Shown: positions 45,566-56,834 of the stretch, one piece after another
Position numbering within the stretch: the first letter of the stretch is position 1
How the letters are laid out: every line of letters begins with the position of its first letter
NCBI GenBank assembly: GCA_024811115.1
Contig: JAKOGH010000293.1
Location: forward strand, 102,715-166,714
DNA: 64,000 nt
Direction: 5' to 3'
DNA from: Terana coerulea
Lineage: Eukaryota; Basidiomycota; Agaricomycetes; Polyporales; Phanerochaetaceae
Notes under the pieces: generated by a model
What the model was told of the DNA's origin: nothing
The model's input: only the letters and a program-made list of their open reading frames with translations
Databases searched by the model: none
Position numbers and translations under genes: made by a program

Positions 45566-48001
45566 TTATACGAAAACCGGTTCCACTATCAAAGGCAAGC
45601 TTGGCTTGGGGCTGGTACTAACGGACGGATACGCTACGCCCCCTCGGTTCCAGCATATGTTCGCGTTTGCACCGGAGGTGAGCGAAAAGCGGAAGGATCG
45701 TAGGAGCGTCACGAGAACGACCTCTGCAAAGCTACGTTAGCCGTATGTCTCAGGAGCAAGGGTGCGGGATGCGTACTCATCTCGAGCTGGGAGAATTTGA
45801 AGCCGCTAAGTATGGGTTCGTGAAGTCAGATCGTGGTGCTGTATAAATAGCGATGCGCGAGACGCTTACATGCAGGCACGCCCACCACCGAGGAACGTCA
45901 TTCTGCAATGAAAACATCTTCAACACACAATATTCTTCCGGGGGCCATAACCGATAACTCACAGATTCGAGTACACCCCAGGGATTCTAGCATTACTGAC
46001 GCTCTCGGGCATGTTGCCCTTCAGCCAGCGCTCGGGCTTCCATTCCTCGGCATCCTCACCCCAGACCGCCTTGTTCCGGTTACAGGAGTAGATACCTACT
46101 ATGACATCCGTTCCCTGAGGCACGTGGATCGCGTCGGTCACCGTGCCGTCAACGCAGGTCAGAGGAGTGGATAGCGGTAAGATCATGTCTTGCTGTGCTC
46201 TGTATTCGGTGCGTTAGATTACTTAGCGGACATCGAGCATAGAGAGCTTGAAGGGCGTACTGTCTAGTGACGAATGCAACAGGCGCATGCCTGTAGAACG
46301 AGGGAGATTATTAGGCTACTTCGCATTTTGGATTTTATAGTGACTCACAGCCTTAAGGTCTCCCTACAGACCGCGTCCAGGTATGGGAGTTCGATTAAAT
46401 CGTCGTACTCGAGATCCCCACCACCGCTTCTCCCACATGCTTCTTGAATCTCCACGCGCAGCTTGTCCTGAATGTCCCGGTGAATGGCCAGTAGATGGAG
46501 GATGCGTGCAACGGCGTTGGATGTTGTGTCCGTTCCGGCAAATGTGATTGTACTGCACTAATACGTCAACACAGCACATGTCAAAGAAGATGCACGAGCA
46601 CGTACGTCACTTGCGCAATGAGCTCTTCCTCCGGCAGCCTGTCTTTCCTCAGACGCCTCCATATTTGCTCGCACTGACACAGCGCTTTCAGACAGAGCGC
46701 AAATGACCATAGACGACCACTCACAGAGCACGCTCATCAGATCCCGTCCCTCGCCCATGTCAATCTTCAGGTCCTGGTCGTTCACTGCAAGCATTCTTTT
46801 TTTCTCCGCATAAATCTCTTTGGACGTCTTGTCAATCGTGTCAACGATACGCTTGAAGTCTTGCACGGAGTCAGATGGTACGCGGGCGGCTATACCAGAA
46901 AGCACCTGCTTAAACAGCGGGCGGGCCTTGGGTAGTTCTAGCAGCGGCAAGATGATGTTCGACGTGATGACCCACTCTGTTATAAAGCGCATGATCGCCG
47001 GCCTGTTCAGCGGAACGTTAATTAAGAAATGTAAACACGCGTGTGGGGGCATATTACGCACACGAAAGCCTTCAGTGCATCACCATACTCATTCGGCGCC
47101 TCCACGACGAGCGGGTCGAAGGAATGCCCCAGCGCTCCCTGACCAATGAGCTCGAGCGCCGCTCGGCCCATCCAAGCCAGCATGTCAACTTCGTTGTTAC
47201 CAGCATTTCTCATTAATTGTCCACTAATTCCGGTTTGAAGCTATAGGAGATGCATAGGTTAACAGACTTGCCAAGGATGAGGAAGCCACGATGTATGAGA
47301 TGTAGAACGTACTCGATGAATAACCTCGTAGAATATGGGCGTCAGCCTTCGCATATGAGCGATGGAGAAGGCAGGGTTGAGTAGCTTGCGCTGGCGACGG
47401 TGGTGATCGCCTGTGAAGAATCAGGGCAAGAACTATTGTGAGAGCTGTTATAAGGCGCACCTAGGGTTGTGAGAAGCCCGGGTCCAAAAGATATCCAGCG
47501 CAGTCTGTAGCTTCTTGTTAGCGAAATGCGGAGAGAATGTAACTATGACTTACGCAATATCGAACTTGGACTCTTCATACACGTCCTGGTCCTTCAAGAT
47601 AACGTGTTGCAGAGCTTTGGGATCATGGACCCAAAGCACCTTCGCCTAAGTATAATGGTCAGTGCAGGAATATATGCGCAATATGATTTAAACAGCACAA
47701 ACTCCAAGAATTCCGCTCAGCTTCACCACCTGCCCGTAGTTGTGTCCAATGCTGTCCATCAAGCCCCAGGCCTCATTCCTATCATTCAGCTGCCCCATAT
47801 GTCCTACAGAAAAACGGTAAAGACATCGGAAACGCGCAATCGGAGCAAGACTTGCAACGCACCTGCCACGATAGATGGGGAAGGCGGACCAGGGATATTG
47901 TCCAGAGGCGACTTGGCAACGAACCGCTCGATGAGACGCCATGCTTGCCAACCTACGAAGGCTACCACTACCCATAGGAACGTAGAAAGCGATAGAGACA
48001 T
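45566..48001 (-). CDS. cytochrome P450 (paralog 7), apparent 1-base insertion in exon 8
   Basis: Minus-strand, 14-exon plan. Start MSLSLSTFLWVVVAFVGWQA, hinge DNIPGPP, I-helix FAGTDTTSN, K-helix ETLR, PERW, haem loop FLGGGRACIGF, end SLPLIVEPVFV with stop at 45566-45568. Exon 8 (46673-46606) is 68 bases against 67 in P450-1. The extra base lies in the TTT run at 46644-46646, so EASEEDRLPEEEL becomes EASEERQAAGGRA. All other exons are open in the expected frame. If real, the shift removes the I-helix and haem loop, killing the enzyme; if a base error, the gene is intact. Its promoter (TATA at 48105-48111 and the upstream block) is well conserved. It is close to P450-6 in exon 7 (LLELPKARPLFK). 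Confidence 0.85.
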
Positions 48002-48104
48002 GACTGTTCTTCAAATAGTGCGATGGTCTGGTGTGAATGGGAGATACAGTGAGTTCCTACGAAGCGGGCTCGATATGAACAACCCACCGTGCCCCTGTCG
48101 GCGT

Positions 48105-48111
48105 ATTTATG
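48105..48111 (-). promoter_or_regulatory. TATA-like box of P450-7
   Basis: On the minus strand TTCACATAAATACGCCGACAGG. The flanks match P450-6 (GATATAAATACGCCGACAGG), about 110 bases before the ATG. Confidence 0.58.
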
Positions 48112-48295
48112 TGAAGCCAAGGTTCGGACAACAAGCCCGTCGCGCAGGTTTTCTTGCACACAGGTAGTACTTGACTGTCGCTTGCTGACCGACCGCAACG
48201 GCGGCTCCTGCAATGTTGAATCTCGGTGGGAGTCGCTGATTGATCTACGTAAAACCAGTAATGAATAACGCCGCTATAAGGGCGAATTTTCCCAG

Positions 48296-48512
48296 GCCTT
48301 GGACGAGGCGCATAGTGCGGCACTGTGCTGAACAGTATAATGCTTACCATTCGGCGCTCTGCAATAAAGCATGGAAGCGGTAAGCCACGGCGTGCGTGTG
48401 CTGGCACGTCATGGCGAACGCTAAGGGGCGTTTTGTCCCGATAGGGTAAGTAATGGCTGATCGGAACGCTCCGCGCCACAAATATGGCCTGATGACGGCG
48501 GCAGCGGCCTCC
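48296..48512 (-). promoter_or_regulatory. conserved far-upstream block of P450-7
   Basis: On the minus strand, in order: GGCCGCTGCCGCCGTCATC, TTTGTGGCGCGG, TTCCGATCAGCCAT, CATGACGTGCCAGCACACGC, CCGTGGCTTACCG, CATGCTTTATTGCAGAGC. The nearest match is P450-2's block, on the other strand 28 kb away. Confidence 0.62.
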
Positions 48513-49013
48513 GCCGAGACTACATACCGTTTACCACTCCCGCTCATATCTGCCTGCAATGCCTCAATTCGTCTCAAGTCTCGACTATTGGTACCCATAC
48601 AGTTTCCTATGCTTACACGATTCTCAATTCTCACTTGTACATTCGTCAACGGTTCCTGCCGTGAAATCGGTCCAATGACTCCAATCCGCCCTTCAACAAA
48701 TAGATTGTTAAAGGAATATGATCGCCGCTCACACCAGCACTCTCAAGAAATGTCTTTGCAATATAACCCTGTCTTAGTCTTGGGATACTGATGGGCTACG
48801 GCAAGGGCAATAACTAAGATAAAACGCAGCAGCCTGAGACACGGTGAGTACGTTGTGGAAGTATGTATGACTATACTAGCCTTCCGCAAGATCTGTTATG
48901 CTTCTGTATATGATAGCATATCCACATCTCAGAAGAAGATTGTGGATGAATGCGAGCGAATGTACCAATGGCACTGCTCCAGCTGACCTCGTACATAGAA
49001 TGTTCAATGCTGT
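48513..49013. other. intergenic
   Basis: No gene recognised between the P450-7 upstream block and the P450-8 3' end. Confidence 0.5.
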
Positions 49014-51449
49014 TCACGCAACCACAGCTTGGACCTTCAGTGGCAAGCTTGGCTTGTCAGCCTTGCCAACAGATGGATAGACGACGCCTGCATTGTTCCA
49101 GACAATGTTCGCTTTTTCGCCAGAGGCGAGCGAGAAACGGAAGAAGCGAAGTAGCGTGACCAATATGACCTCTGCAAGACTTCATTAGTGGATATACCTA
49201 AGAGCGAAGGGCGAAGACATACTCATCTCGAGCTGAGAGAACTTGAAGCCGCTACAAAGATGATCACATTAGATTGTTATTTGGTGAGAATAAACGTCAC
49301 AGTGATGTTGAGACTTACATGCATGCACGACCACCACCGAGGAAAGTCATCCTTTGAGATAAGTCATCAGCTCGCAGTTGTCAATCAAAGGAACGCAACT
49401 TACAGGTTGGAGTATATTCCAGGGACCCTTGCGCTCGTGACGCTGTCAGGAATGTTACCGCTCAGCCAGCGCTCGGGATTCCACTCCTCGGCGTCTTCGC
49501 CCCAGATCGCCTTGTTACGGTTGCAAGAGTAGATGGCGATTAGCATCTGCGTGTCCTTGGGGACGGGAATGGACTCCGTCGGTGTACCATCGATGCGGGT
49601 CAACGGCGTTGACAGTGGCAAGGTCATGTCCTGTTGTGCTCTGCAAATTGGTGCATCAACTTGGGCGGCAGGAGCTCCGAAGAGTGACTAGCGACGTACT
49701 CTCGGAAGACGAAATTAACAGGTGGATGACTGGATTTCCGACGTGAATCAATGACGCAGAAACTTCAATTGGACGACAACTCACAGCCTCAGTGTTTCCC
49801 TGCATACCGCGTCCAGGTACGGGAGGTCAACCAGGTCGTCATACTCGAGATCCCCGCCACCTGCTCTGCTACACGCTTCAAGAATCTCAGCGCGGAGCTT
49901 ATCCTGGGCGTCTTGGTGCATAGCAAGCAGATGGAGGATGCGCGCGGTGGCGTTGGACGTGGTGTCCGTGCCGGCGAATGTTATGGTTCTTTATCGAAGT
50001 GTCAGCGCGATTTAACGACCCAGAGGTATTGAAAGGTGCACGTACGACACCTGTGCAATAAGCTCTTCTTCCGGGAGACGGTCTTCTTCGGACGCCTCCA
50101 TGTTCGCTCGGACTGCAGCAATTAAGACACATCACACACATTTGAAAATAGAGCACTTACGAAGGACACTCATAAGATCCCTTCCTTCTCCCATACCAAT
50201 CTTCAGATCCTGGTCACCTGCCACTAGCATTTTCTTCTGCTTGGCGTATATCTCTCTGGATGTCTTGTCCATGGTGACCACAATGTTCTTCATCTCTTGG
50301 ACGGACCGGGAAGGTACCCAATTTACCATCCGGGTAAGCAATCCTGCAACCCAGGGACGGTGCTTGTGCTGTTCAACCAGAGGAAGGATCGTGGTCGTGG
50401 TGATGATCCACTCCTTGATGGTGCGCATGAGGGTGGGTCTATTCAGAAGCACACTATTGTCAGATCTCGGATGTATAGTGAACCGAATAAACGCACACGA
50501 AGGCCTTGAGTGCATCCCCGTACTCGTTAGGAGCATCTGTAATAAGCGGGTCGAAGGAATGGCCCAGCGCGCCCTGGCCAATGAGCTCAAGAGCGGCTCG
50601 CCCCATCCAAACAATAACGTCAACTTCGTTGCTCTCCGAGTTGGCTTCAATTTGACGGGTGACGCCTGCTTGGAGCTATATGGAAAGTGAGATGGAGTAG
50701 CCTTAAGGTGAGGACGAGGAATGACAAAGACGGGGACTAAGTACTCACTCGGTGGGCGACCTCATGGAAGATCGGTGTCAACCTTCGCATGTGAGCAATT
50801 GAAAAGACCGGATTAAGTAGCTTGCGTTGGCGACGATGATGTTCACCTGCGGGGCGTCAGTCAAACAGAGGTATGGGTGCGAAGCCGATCAGGAAGCGTA
50901 CCCAAAGTTGTCAATAGCCCGGGGCCAAATGTCACCCATCGTAGACTACGAAAGCAAGATCATCTTCAGCAAAGGTATTGGAAGAAGGCGGAAATGACTT
51001 GCGCTATAGCCCACTTGGATTCCTCATAGAGATCCTGGTCCTTCAAGATGACGTGTTGCAGAGCCTTGGGATCATGAACCCAAAGAAGCTTTTTCTGCGC
51101 GGTGCTGTCAGCCTAGACATATACCGCTGTAGTGCCTTGCATAGTACTCACCCCGAGCATACCGCCTAGTCTTACCACCTGTCCGTAATTTTGCCCAAGT
51201 GCATCCATCGTGCGCCAGGCATCCCTATCGCTTAGCTGACCTATGTGTCCTACAAGAATGTAGATAGTGTAAGCTGAGAAGACAGTTATACTTTCAGATG
51301 AAAAGCTTACCCATGACAAGAGACGGAGAGGCTGGTCCAGGAATGGTGTCAAGCGGAGACTTGATCACGAACGGCGCAACAAAACGCCATAGTTGCCACC
51401 CAGCGAAAGCAACCAGCGTCCACAGCAAAGCAACCGTCAAGATAGACAT
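49014..51449 (-). CDS. cytochrome P450 (paralog 8), intact
   Basis: Minus-strand, 14-exon plan. Start MSILTVALLWTLVAFAGWQL, hinge LDTIPGP (Asn to Thr against DNIPGP), I-helix FAGTDTTSN, K-helix ETLR, PERW, haem loop FLGGGRACIGF, end SLPLKVQAVVA with stop at 49014-49016. Exon 7 (50438-50161) is exactly 278 bases. Intron 3 uses a GC donor (GCAAGT, minus strand, 51002-50997). No frame break was found. It lacks the shared far-upstream block of P450-1, -2, -6 and -7, so it may be regulated differently. It is the last P450 on the right of the array. Confidence 0.92.
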
Positions 51450-51573
51450 ATACCGGCCTTTTTTCGGCTTGTGATGCTACTGGATTGTGCGAGGTTGCGC
51501 AAGGGGTGTGGATAGGAAACGTCAGTCGACAGCGAGTATGACACTTGGAAATAGAGGGCGTACCTGCAAGTCG

Positions 51574-51580
51574 ATTTATA
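51574..51580 (-). promoter_or_regulatory. TATA box of P450-8
   Basis: TATAAAT on the minus strand, about 130 bases before the ATG. It is not followed by the ACG found in the P450-1/-2/-6/-7 group. Confidence 0.5.
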
Positions 51581-52484
51581 CAAAGTCCGCGCAGCTTCCT
51601 TGACAGATTCCGCTGACAGCCGCCATAGTATCCTAGAGACAATGTATACAGTGCCGGCGAGTACCGCCGGATGTCGGTGAAACTGCCCGCTGATTGTAGT
51701 AAAAGTCGTAATTAAGGCCGCGCTAGATGCGCTGGTAGGTCCCCACGCCCAGTCTTGCATAACTCCGGAACTGTTTAGGGCACAGCAGCCACCGAGAAAT
51801 CATAATTTCCTACATGCAGGACGTAGGTGACGGCAAAGGGTGCAAACGGGGAGTCGGTAGTAAGAGGAAGAGAAACTGGAAAGCAAATAAGAGCTCAACG
51901 ACCTATCCAGCGCCCAGCCTCGTGGCGCGGCCTGATCCGAACTAACGGGCGAGTTCTGGAACATTTGCCACGCCAATCTCACACAAGGGGCGTACAGAGC
52001 ACGTATACTAAGCATTTGGGCGGAGAACCGAGCTCGTGGGCCTGTGCAGGCCGACGTGGAAGAAGAGTGGCCGCACAGACCTCGGAGCGCCCAATGGGCC
52101 CCCTGAAGCGTGGGATTCCCTGCAAGGCAGAAGTCAACAGCCCACAAGCAAGGGACGTATGATCGGTGTCTTGCTGTCCAATCCTCGTGGATCTACGCCG
52201 TTCATTTCCTAGCATGAGCTTCTGTTGCGTCATACAATTGCCCGGGGCCCGCCATATTGGGGTGGGCGCTTTACCTCGGGCCAGCACTTTGGTCGTACAA
52301 GAGATGGAGCTAGAGAATCGTCTTCATACAATGAATGTGCCACTAGAGTAGATTTTAACATGATAAAATCAATGATTATCACGGCGCAATCCTTGGTAGT
52401 GTACAGTCTGCGGCACAAATCATGAGAAAGGGGGCAGGAGATAAACAACCAGGCGGGAGAATAGTACACACTACAAAGGCGCAT
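51581..52484. other. intergenic
   Basis: Spacer between P450-8 and the zinc-finger region. No gene recognised. Confidence 0.5.
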
Positions 52485-53178
52485 TTAGTTATCGGAGAAA
52501 CTATTAGGCTTGACAGCGTTGTTTACGGGCTGGATCCCTGAACGTTTAGGCCCCGATCTAAAACGGTCATTATGGCTGGCCATGCAGGGACCAACCATCA
52601 ACGCAGGTGCTGAGCCTCCGCGCTCTTCATCCGTATGGCTGAGTGTATGGCGTTTCAAATTTGATTTCGTGGAGAAAGCGCCTCCCGCAGCCCGGGGCTG
52701 CACAAGGGTATGCTTTAGAGCTGTCAGTCCGGAAGCCTCGATATTGACATAAGACGGATGCAACTAACGCTTGTCTCCAGTGTGTGTATTGTAATGTGTT
52801 GCGAGGCTACTGGGCCTACATGATGCACGCACTCAGTGACGGGAATGACATAAGTTTATGGACGCACTTTTTGAATCTTCTGTAACAAGTATTGCAAACA
52901 TGCTTTCGCTTCATGTATTCGGGATCTGGTGTGTTCTAGAGTCGTCGTGAATGTTCCGCTGGTGATCCACTTGGGACATAGAACGCTTGCTTACAATGTG
53001 TGTAGATACGGCTGAAGAGGTCCCTAGAGCAAGATGCGCCGTGTGCGTAGCAGCAGGCGCAAAGTATTCTAGAGCGTATGTGTCAGACATAAGTCAATTG
53101 TATTTACGGGCTCGTACCTGGGAATAATTCACGGATACTCGGAAGAGACGGCTGACTGTTACCACCTTTGTTGGCCAT
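52485..53178 (-). pseudogene. two-finger C2H2 gene ZF-2, frame-damaged
   Basis: Minus strand. Exon 1 (53178-53118) reads MANKGGNSQPSLPSIRELFP, the family motif. Exon 2 (53068-52868) ends with half-finger KRKHVCNTCYRRFKK, exon 3 (52815-52769) gives PSSLATHYNTHTGDK, and exon 4 (from 52712) gives YPCAAPGC then FSTKSNLKRHTLSH. Exon boundaries match ZF-1. Two frame problems: exon 2 as written stops just before the finger (phase off by one), and exon 4 has TTT where TT would keep the frame between the Cys and His pairs (52675-52677). As written it encodes no complete finger protein. Base-call error in the second case is possible. Confidence 0.7.
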
Positions 53179-55093
53179 GTGCATGCCTCGATATACTTCT
53201 CTGCTTTCTGATCAAGTACTCTTATACCGCCATCTGTGAGGTGTGCATGATTTCTCCGGGTACCCTGGGTACCGGTGTGGTGCACTGGCTGAGTGGTACA
53301 TGACTTGCTGAGGGAATAGTGAAGCATTGATGGCGCAAAGTTCCGGGTGGTTCCATCCATCTTCACCGGTAAAGGTGTCCGCGCATCTGCATAGTTCACG
53401 TACACCGCAGGGGCTGAGTGCCTGTTCGCGGAGAGTAGGGCTATGCCGATGCCTCCGATAACACCGTGCGCAGACGTCTGTAGCCATCATACCACGGCCC
53501 CGAGTTGTCAAGGGTCGGCGACGTCGTTGACTCCTCCATACAGAACAAAGCCACGCTGCGATGTTAGAAATGCTGCGTGCTGTCAATATTGATATGTAGG
53601 CTATGCAATGGAGCACACCTTTCAGTTACCGACTGCCCGTCTTGGCACAAAGACCATCGGTAGTGGGGTGAGGAATGAACACTGCATGATAGAGGTGTTG
53701 ATGCTGGCCATCTCCTTTGTCGATAGAAGCCTGTCAACTTTGTGAAGCTGCTATCACGCAAGTAATGAGCAGACACGTTTTACTGTGCGCCCGATCTGAG
53801 CTTATATGCCGATAAATCTATTGGCGTTGAACATGTCAGCCTACAGAACAGGGACCAAATGAATCGAAGTCACACGAAACGAAAGCAGTGCGTACGTACT
53901 GGCGATAACACCACAAAGGATCTGCTCCGACCGGTGGCCGATTATTTCCGAGCTGTCATGCATTGCCTCAATGTCGCCACGAGGCAACGAAGTACCGCTC
54001 ACGTGCGCGTTTGGCCCCCAGTTGAGCGGCCGGTTGTATTTGCGCCCGGCTAAGGTACCAGAGTATCGCAACGCGGCTAGATTTATGCTGATATACTATA
54101 TTAGCATCGTTGAAACCGGAGGCTGTAGTAGGAGATTAGCAAATCAAAGCTTGAATACAAGCAGGAATTCGATCGGCACGGTGCATTTTAACGACCTTAA
54201 ACTCACCAAAGTACATCGCCACCTAGGTGGCAGCTTGAGATCTTCTCCTTGACATCGCGTACGGTTACATGCGACCAGTGTATCGCAATCTACGTTATTT
54301 CCACCGGAAGGAAAGCATGTTAGAGCGTAAATCCCACAACAGGCTTTGGTAAAGGCCAATCCGGACTTACGCAACTAGGAATATTAGTCCTCGACACGGT
54401 CAACACATTACATGTTGTCTTAGGATACAGACCTGGATCCCTGCGAGCTAACACGCCGCAGGGTGAGGGTTCAGGGACATCCGCCGCTTTGAGCGCTGAT
54501 GCAGCAAATTGCAACCACAGCCCAGATCGATATATGGAGGCGGATCGCTTGCCATACGGAGCTATTCGCGAGATTGGATCAGAACAAGCCTGAGCTTCGT
54601 TGATCTACCCACGCACCGCTTTGAACATGCATGCACGCATCAAACCTTGGCCTTGAACCGGCACGCGCGCGTACACGAGTGTTGGAGCTCCTGCACAGAT
54701 CAAAATCGTCAGAAAACAAGGTCAGTGGCAGCAAAGATATTTGAGCGAGGGTTAGAATACTTGGTAGCCAATGTACTGCAGTGCCATACATGCGCATGTG
54801 TCGGAGTCATGCACAGACTCGACATATTGGACCAAACAACTGTGTACGGGGAGACAAGCCAGACCCTGTCGACAGTAAGAAAAGCTCTCAAACAAATAGT
54901 ACGGATATGAAGGTAAAGAACTCGTGGCCAGAACGAACATACCCTCTCATACGTCTGTCGCTAACTTGTCAAGGCGAGCGACGCTGCGTGACTAGATCAC
55001 AAAAAGCGAACTCAATCCACAGTCGCGCCGTTCGCCCTGTGAAAGAAAATGGTCAGTAAGGTAGATGGTGACAAGACTGGTGAGAACCCACAG
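53179..55093. other. zinc-finger spacer, no gene resolved
   Basis: About 1.9 kb without a resolvable gene. A + strand stretch at about 54622-54682 reads like half a finger (LALNRHARVH) but lacks a proper Cys pair. Confidence 0.45.
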
Positions 55094-55673
55094 TTACCTC
55101 CGGTGACTGAGGCTGTGTCGATTGAGATTGGATTTGGTAGAGAATCGCTTCCGGCAGGTGGGAAAAGAGCATGCGTAGGCTGAACGAGTCTCAATCAGGG
55201 ATAGGAGTTCGTAACAAGCGTGCGGTTTCGCCTACGTCTCTCCCCCTGTGTGAGAGTACATGTGAGTCCGCAGGCTGCTAGGTCTACAGGAAGGGGTGAG
55301 CCACATCGACACGAGAAAAGCTGAGACATGCCTAGTAAAGCCCTTGCCACATACTCCGCAAGGGTACTTAGCGTCTTCGTTGCGCTTGGAGTTTTCTTCG
55401 GATGCCGGCTCATAGGTATGATACTAGTGTGCAGTGTCAGCGACTGGGAGAGGTCACAAATTTCGCTCTGGCGATAGCATACGCACCGACGATTCAACAT
55501 CGCGACCATTCATCCTCTGACGAGTACTGCTTGATGCCAACGACGGACTCAGAAACAACTCTATGCGACTGTTAGTAATACTCCAACTGCATGAGGGGCG
55601 AAGTGGACTTACCAGGGAACAAGTCGCGGACCCCAGGCAGAGGTTCTATGTCACGCTGATTTCCACAAGACAT
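55094..55673 (-). CDS. two-finger C2H2 protein ZF-3, one-base excess in exon 4
   Basis: Minus-strand exons 55673-55613, 55560-55487, 55423-55332, 55283-55236, 55179-55094. N-terminus MSCGNQRDIEPLPGVRDLFP, Ser-rich middle, then finger 1 split over two exons (KYPCGVCGKGFTR + PSSLRTHMYSH) and finger 2 (YACSFPTC...FSTKSNLNRHSLSHRR, ending in the stop). Exons sum to 361 bases, 3n+1. The excess base lies in the CCCCC run at about 55242-55246; without it the linker reads HTGER. One extra intron interrupts the linker region compared with ZF-1, and intron 3 would need a GC donor (GCATGT). Probably a DNA-binding regulator, functional if the homopolymer length is wrong. Confidence 0.7.
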
Positions 55674-56834
55674 TTTGTGTAGGCTAGTCGTAAAGGGAGA
55701 CCTTAAATCGACTATATGAACGTCTCTTGGTGGACAAAATAGCATTACGGCCAAGACCGTGCATCGCCGAGGCTCGGGCTGCGGTGCCCGAAGGGGTACT
55801 TCAACCGGTAGCAGCGGTGCGAGGGCGAGCCAGCGCAACATTATGACGTTGATATATCATCCCGCGTGACATTATCATTGTTGGCATGCCGCTACAGGGA
55901 TCTCATTGTTAGGAAGAACATGGCAGCACTGTAGTAAAGTTTGAAATCAGACACCCGGGAGAATGGAAGCTGGCACAACGCACGAACCTTGACCAGCCTA
56001 TACAGACTCGGATAAATGCAGGCCGCGTGCGACAGAAGCTTCCACAAGCTGGCTACCCGCAGGGCAGGTGAGGCACGCGGGAGAGGCAATTCGTGAAATC
56101 GACATTGTCGCCCTGGGGGAAAATATTGGTATCTGCTCTGACATCCAACTTTTCCGATTTAGCAACTAGCTGTAAGCTTTAGATGCGCAGTTCAGAAAAC
56201 TGCACCAACGGGAGTTTTGTCTGCGACTCACGACTGTGAGGTGCGGTAGAGCGCATTGCTCTGCGGGGCCGCCGATGACGTGTCGAGAGTTCATGCTCAG
56301 GCTTACGAGCACGTCATTACTCAAGTATGGTTAAAGGATATAGAAGAATGAATGCGCATTATGGACTTGGGATAACTGTTGTACAGCGAACGAGTTGTTG
56401 GGGTGGGAGAAGGGGCCGCAGTGGTGAGCGACCAAGAGACTGGTAGCGTGCGAAAATTTCTGCTTAGCAGGAACCTTTGTGGCGCGGTGATAGCCGCCAG
56501 GCCACGTGGCTTCCCGATTCCGTCGTTCAACCTCCGTGCCCACCGTCAAAAACGGGGAGTATGTCTACCTCAGTGAGGACTTAGCGACGAGTGGTGCTTG
56601 TATCATGGCTGGGCAGGGGCATAGATGACGTACACAATTTTTAAATGATGCCATTCGCGCATAACTCGGGCCGGTGAGTGTCCACTGAAGGTTAACCCTA
56701 GAGAACATAGTTTGCCAAGCGGATACCAGTGTGTTATGGCATTGCGCCAGAGCGTATGCAAGAAGTTAATTAAAGCAGCATATTATCGTATTCGTGTCAG
56801 CCGCGGTGCTTAGCCCGTTAATATGCCTTCTATA
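55674..56834. other. intergenic
   Basis: No gene recognised. A TTTGTGGCGCGG string at about 56476-56487 resembles part of the P450 upstream block, but nothing else of that block is present. Confidence 0.45.

Noticed and set aside
54622..54682. Plus-strand half C2H2 finger (LALNRHARVH)
   Set aside because: It has no proper Cys pair at finger spacing, sits on the opposite strand to the other fingers nearby, and could arise by chance.
56476..56500. TTTGTGGCGCGG as a further P450 upstream block
   Set aside because: Only this one string matches; the ordered companion strings, a TATAAATACG box and a P450 are all absent.
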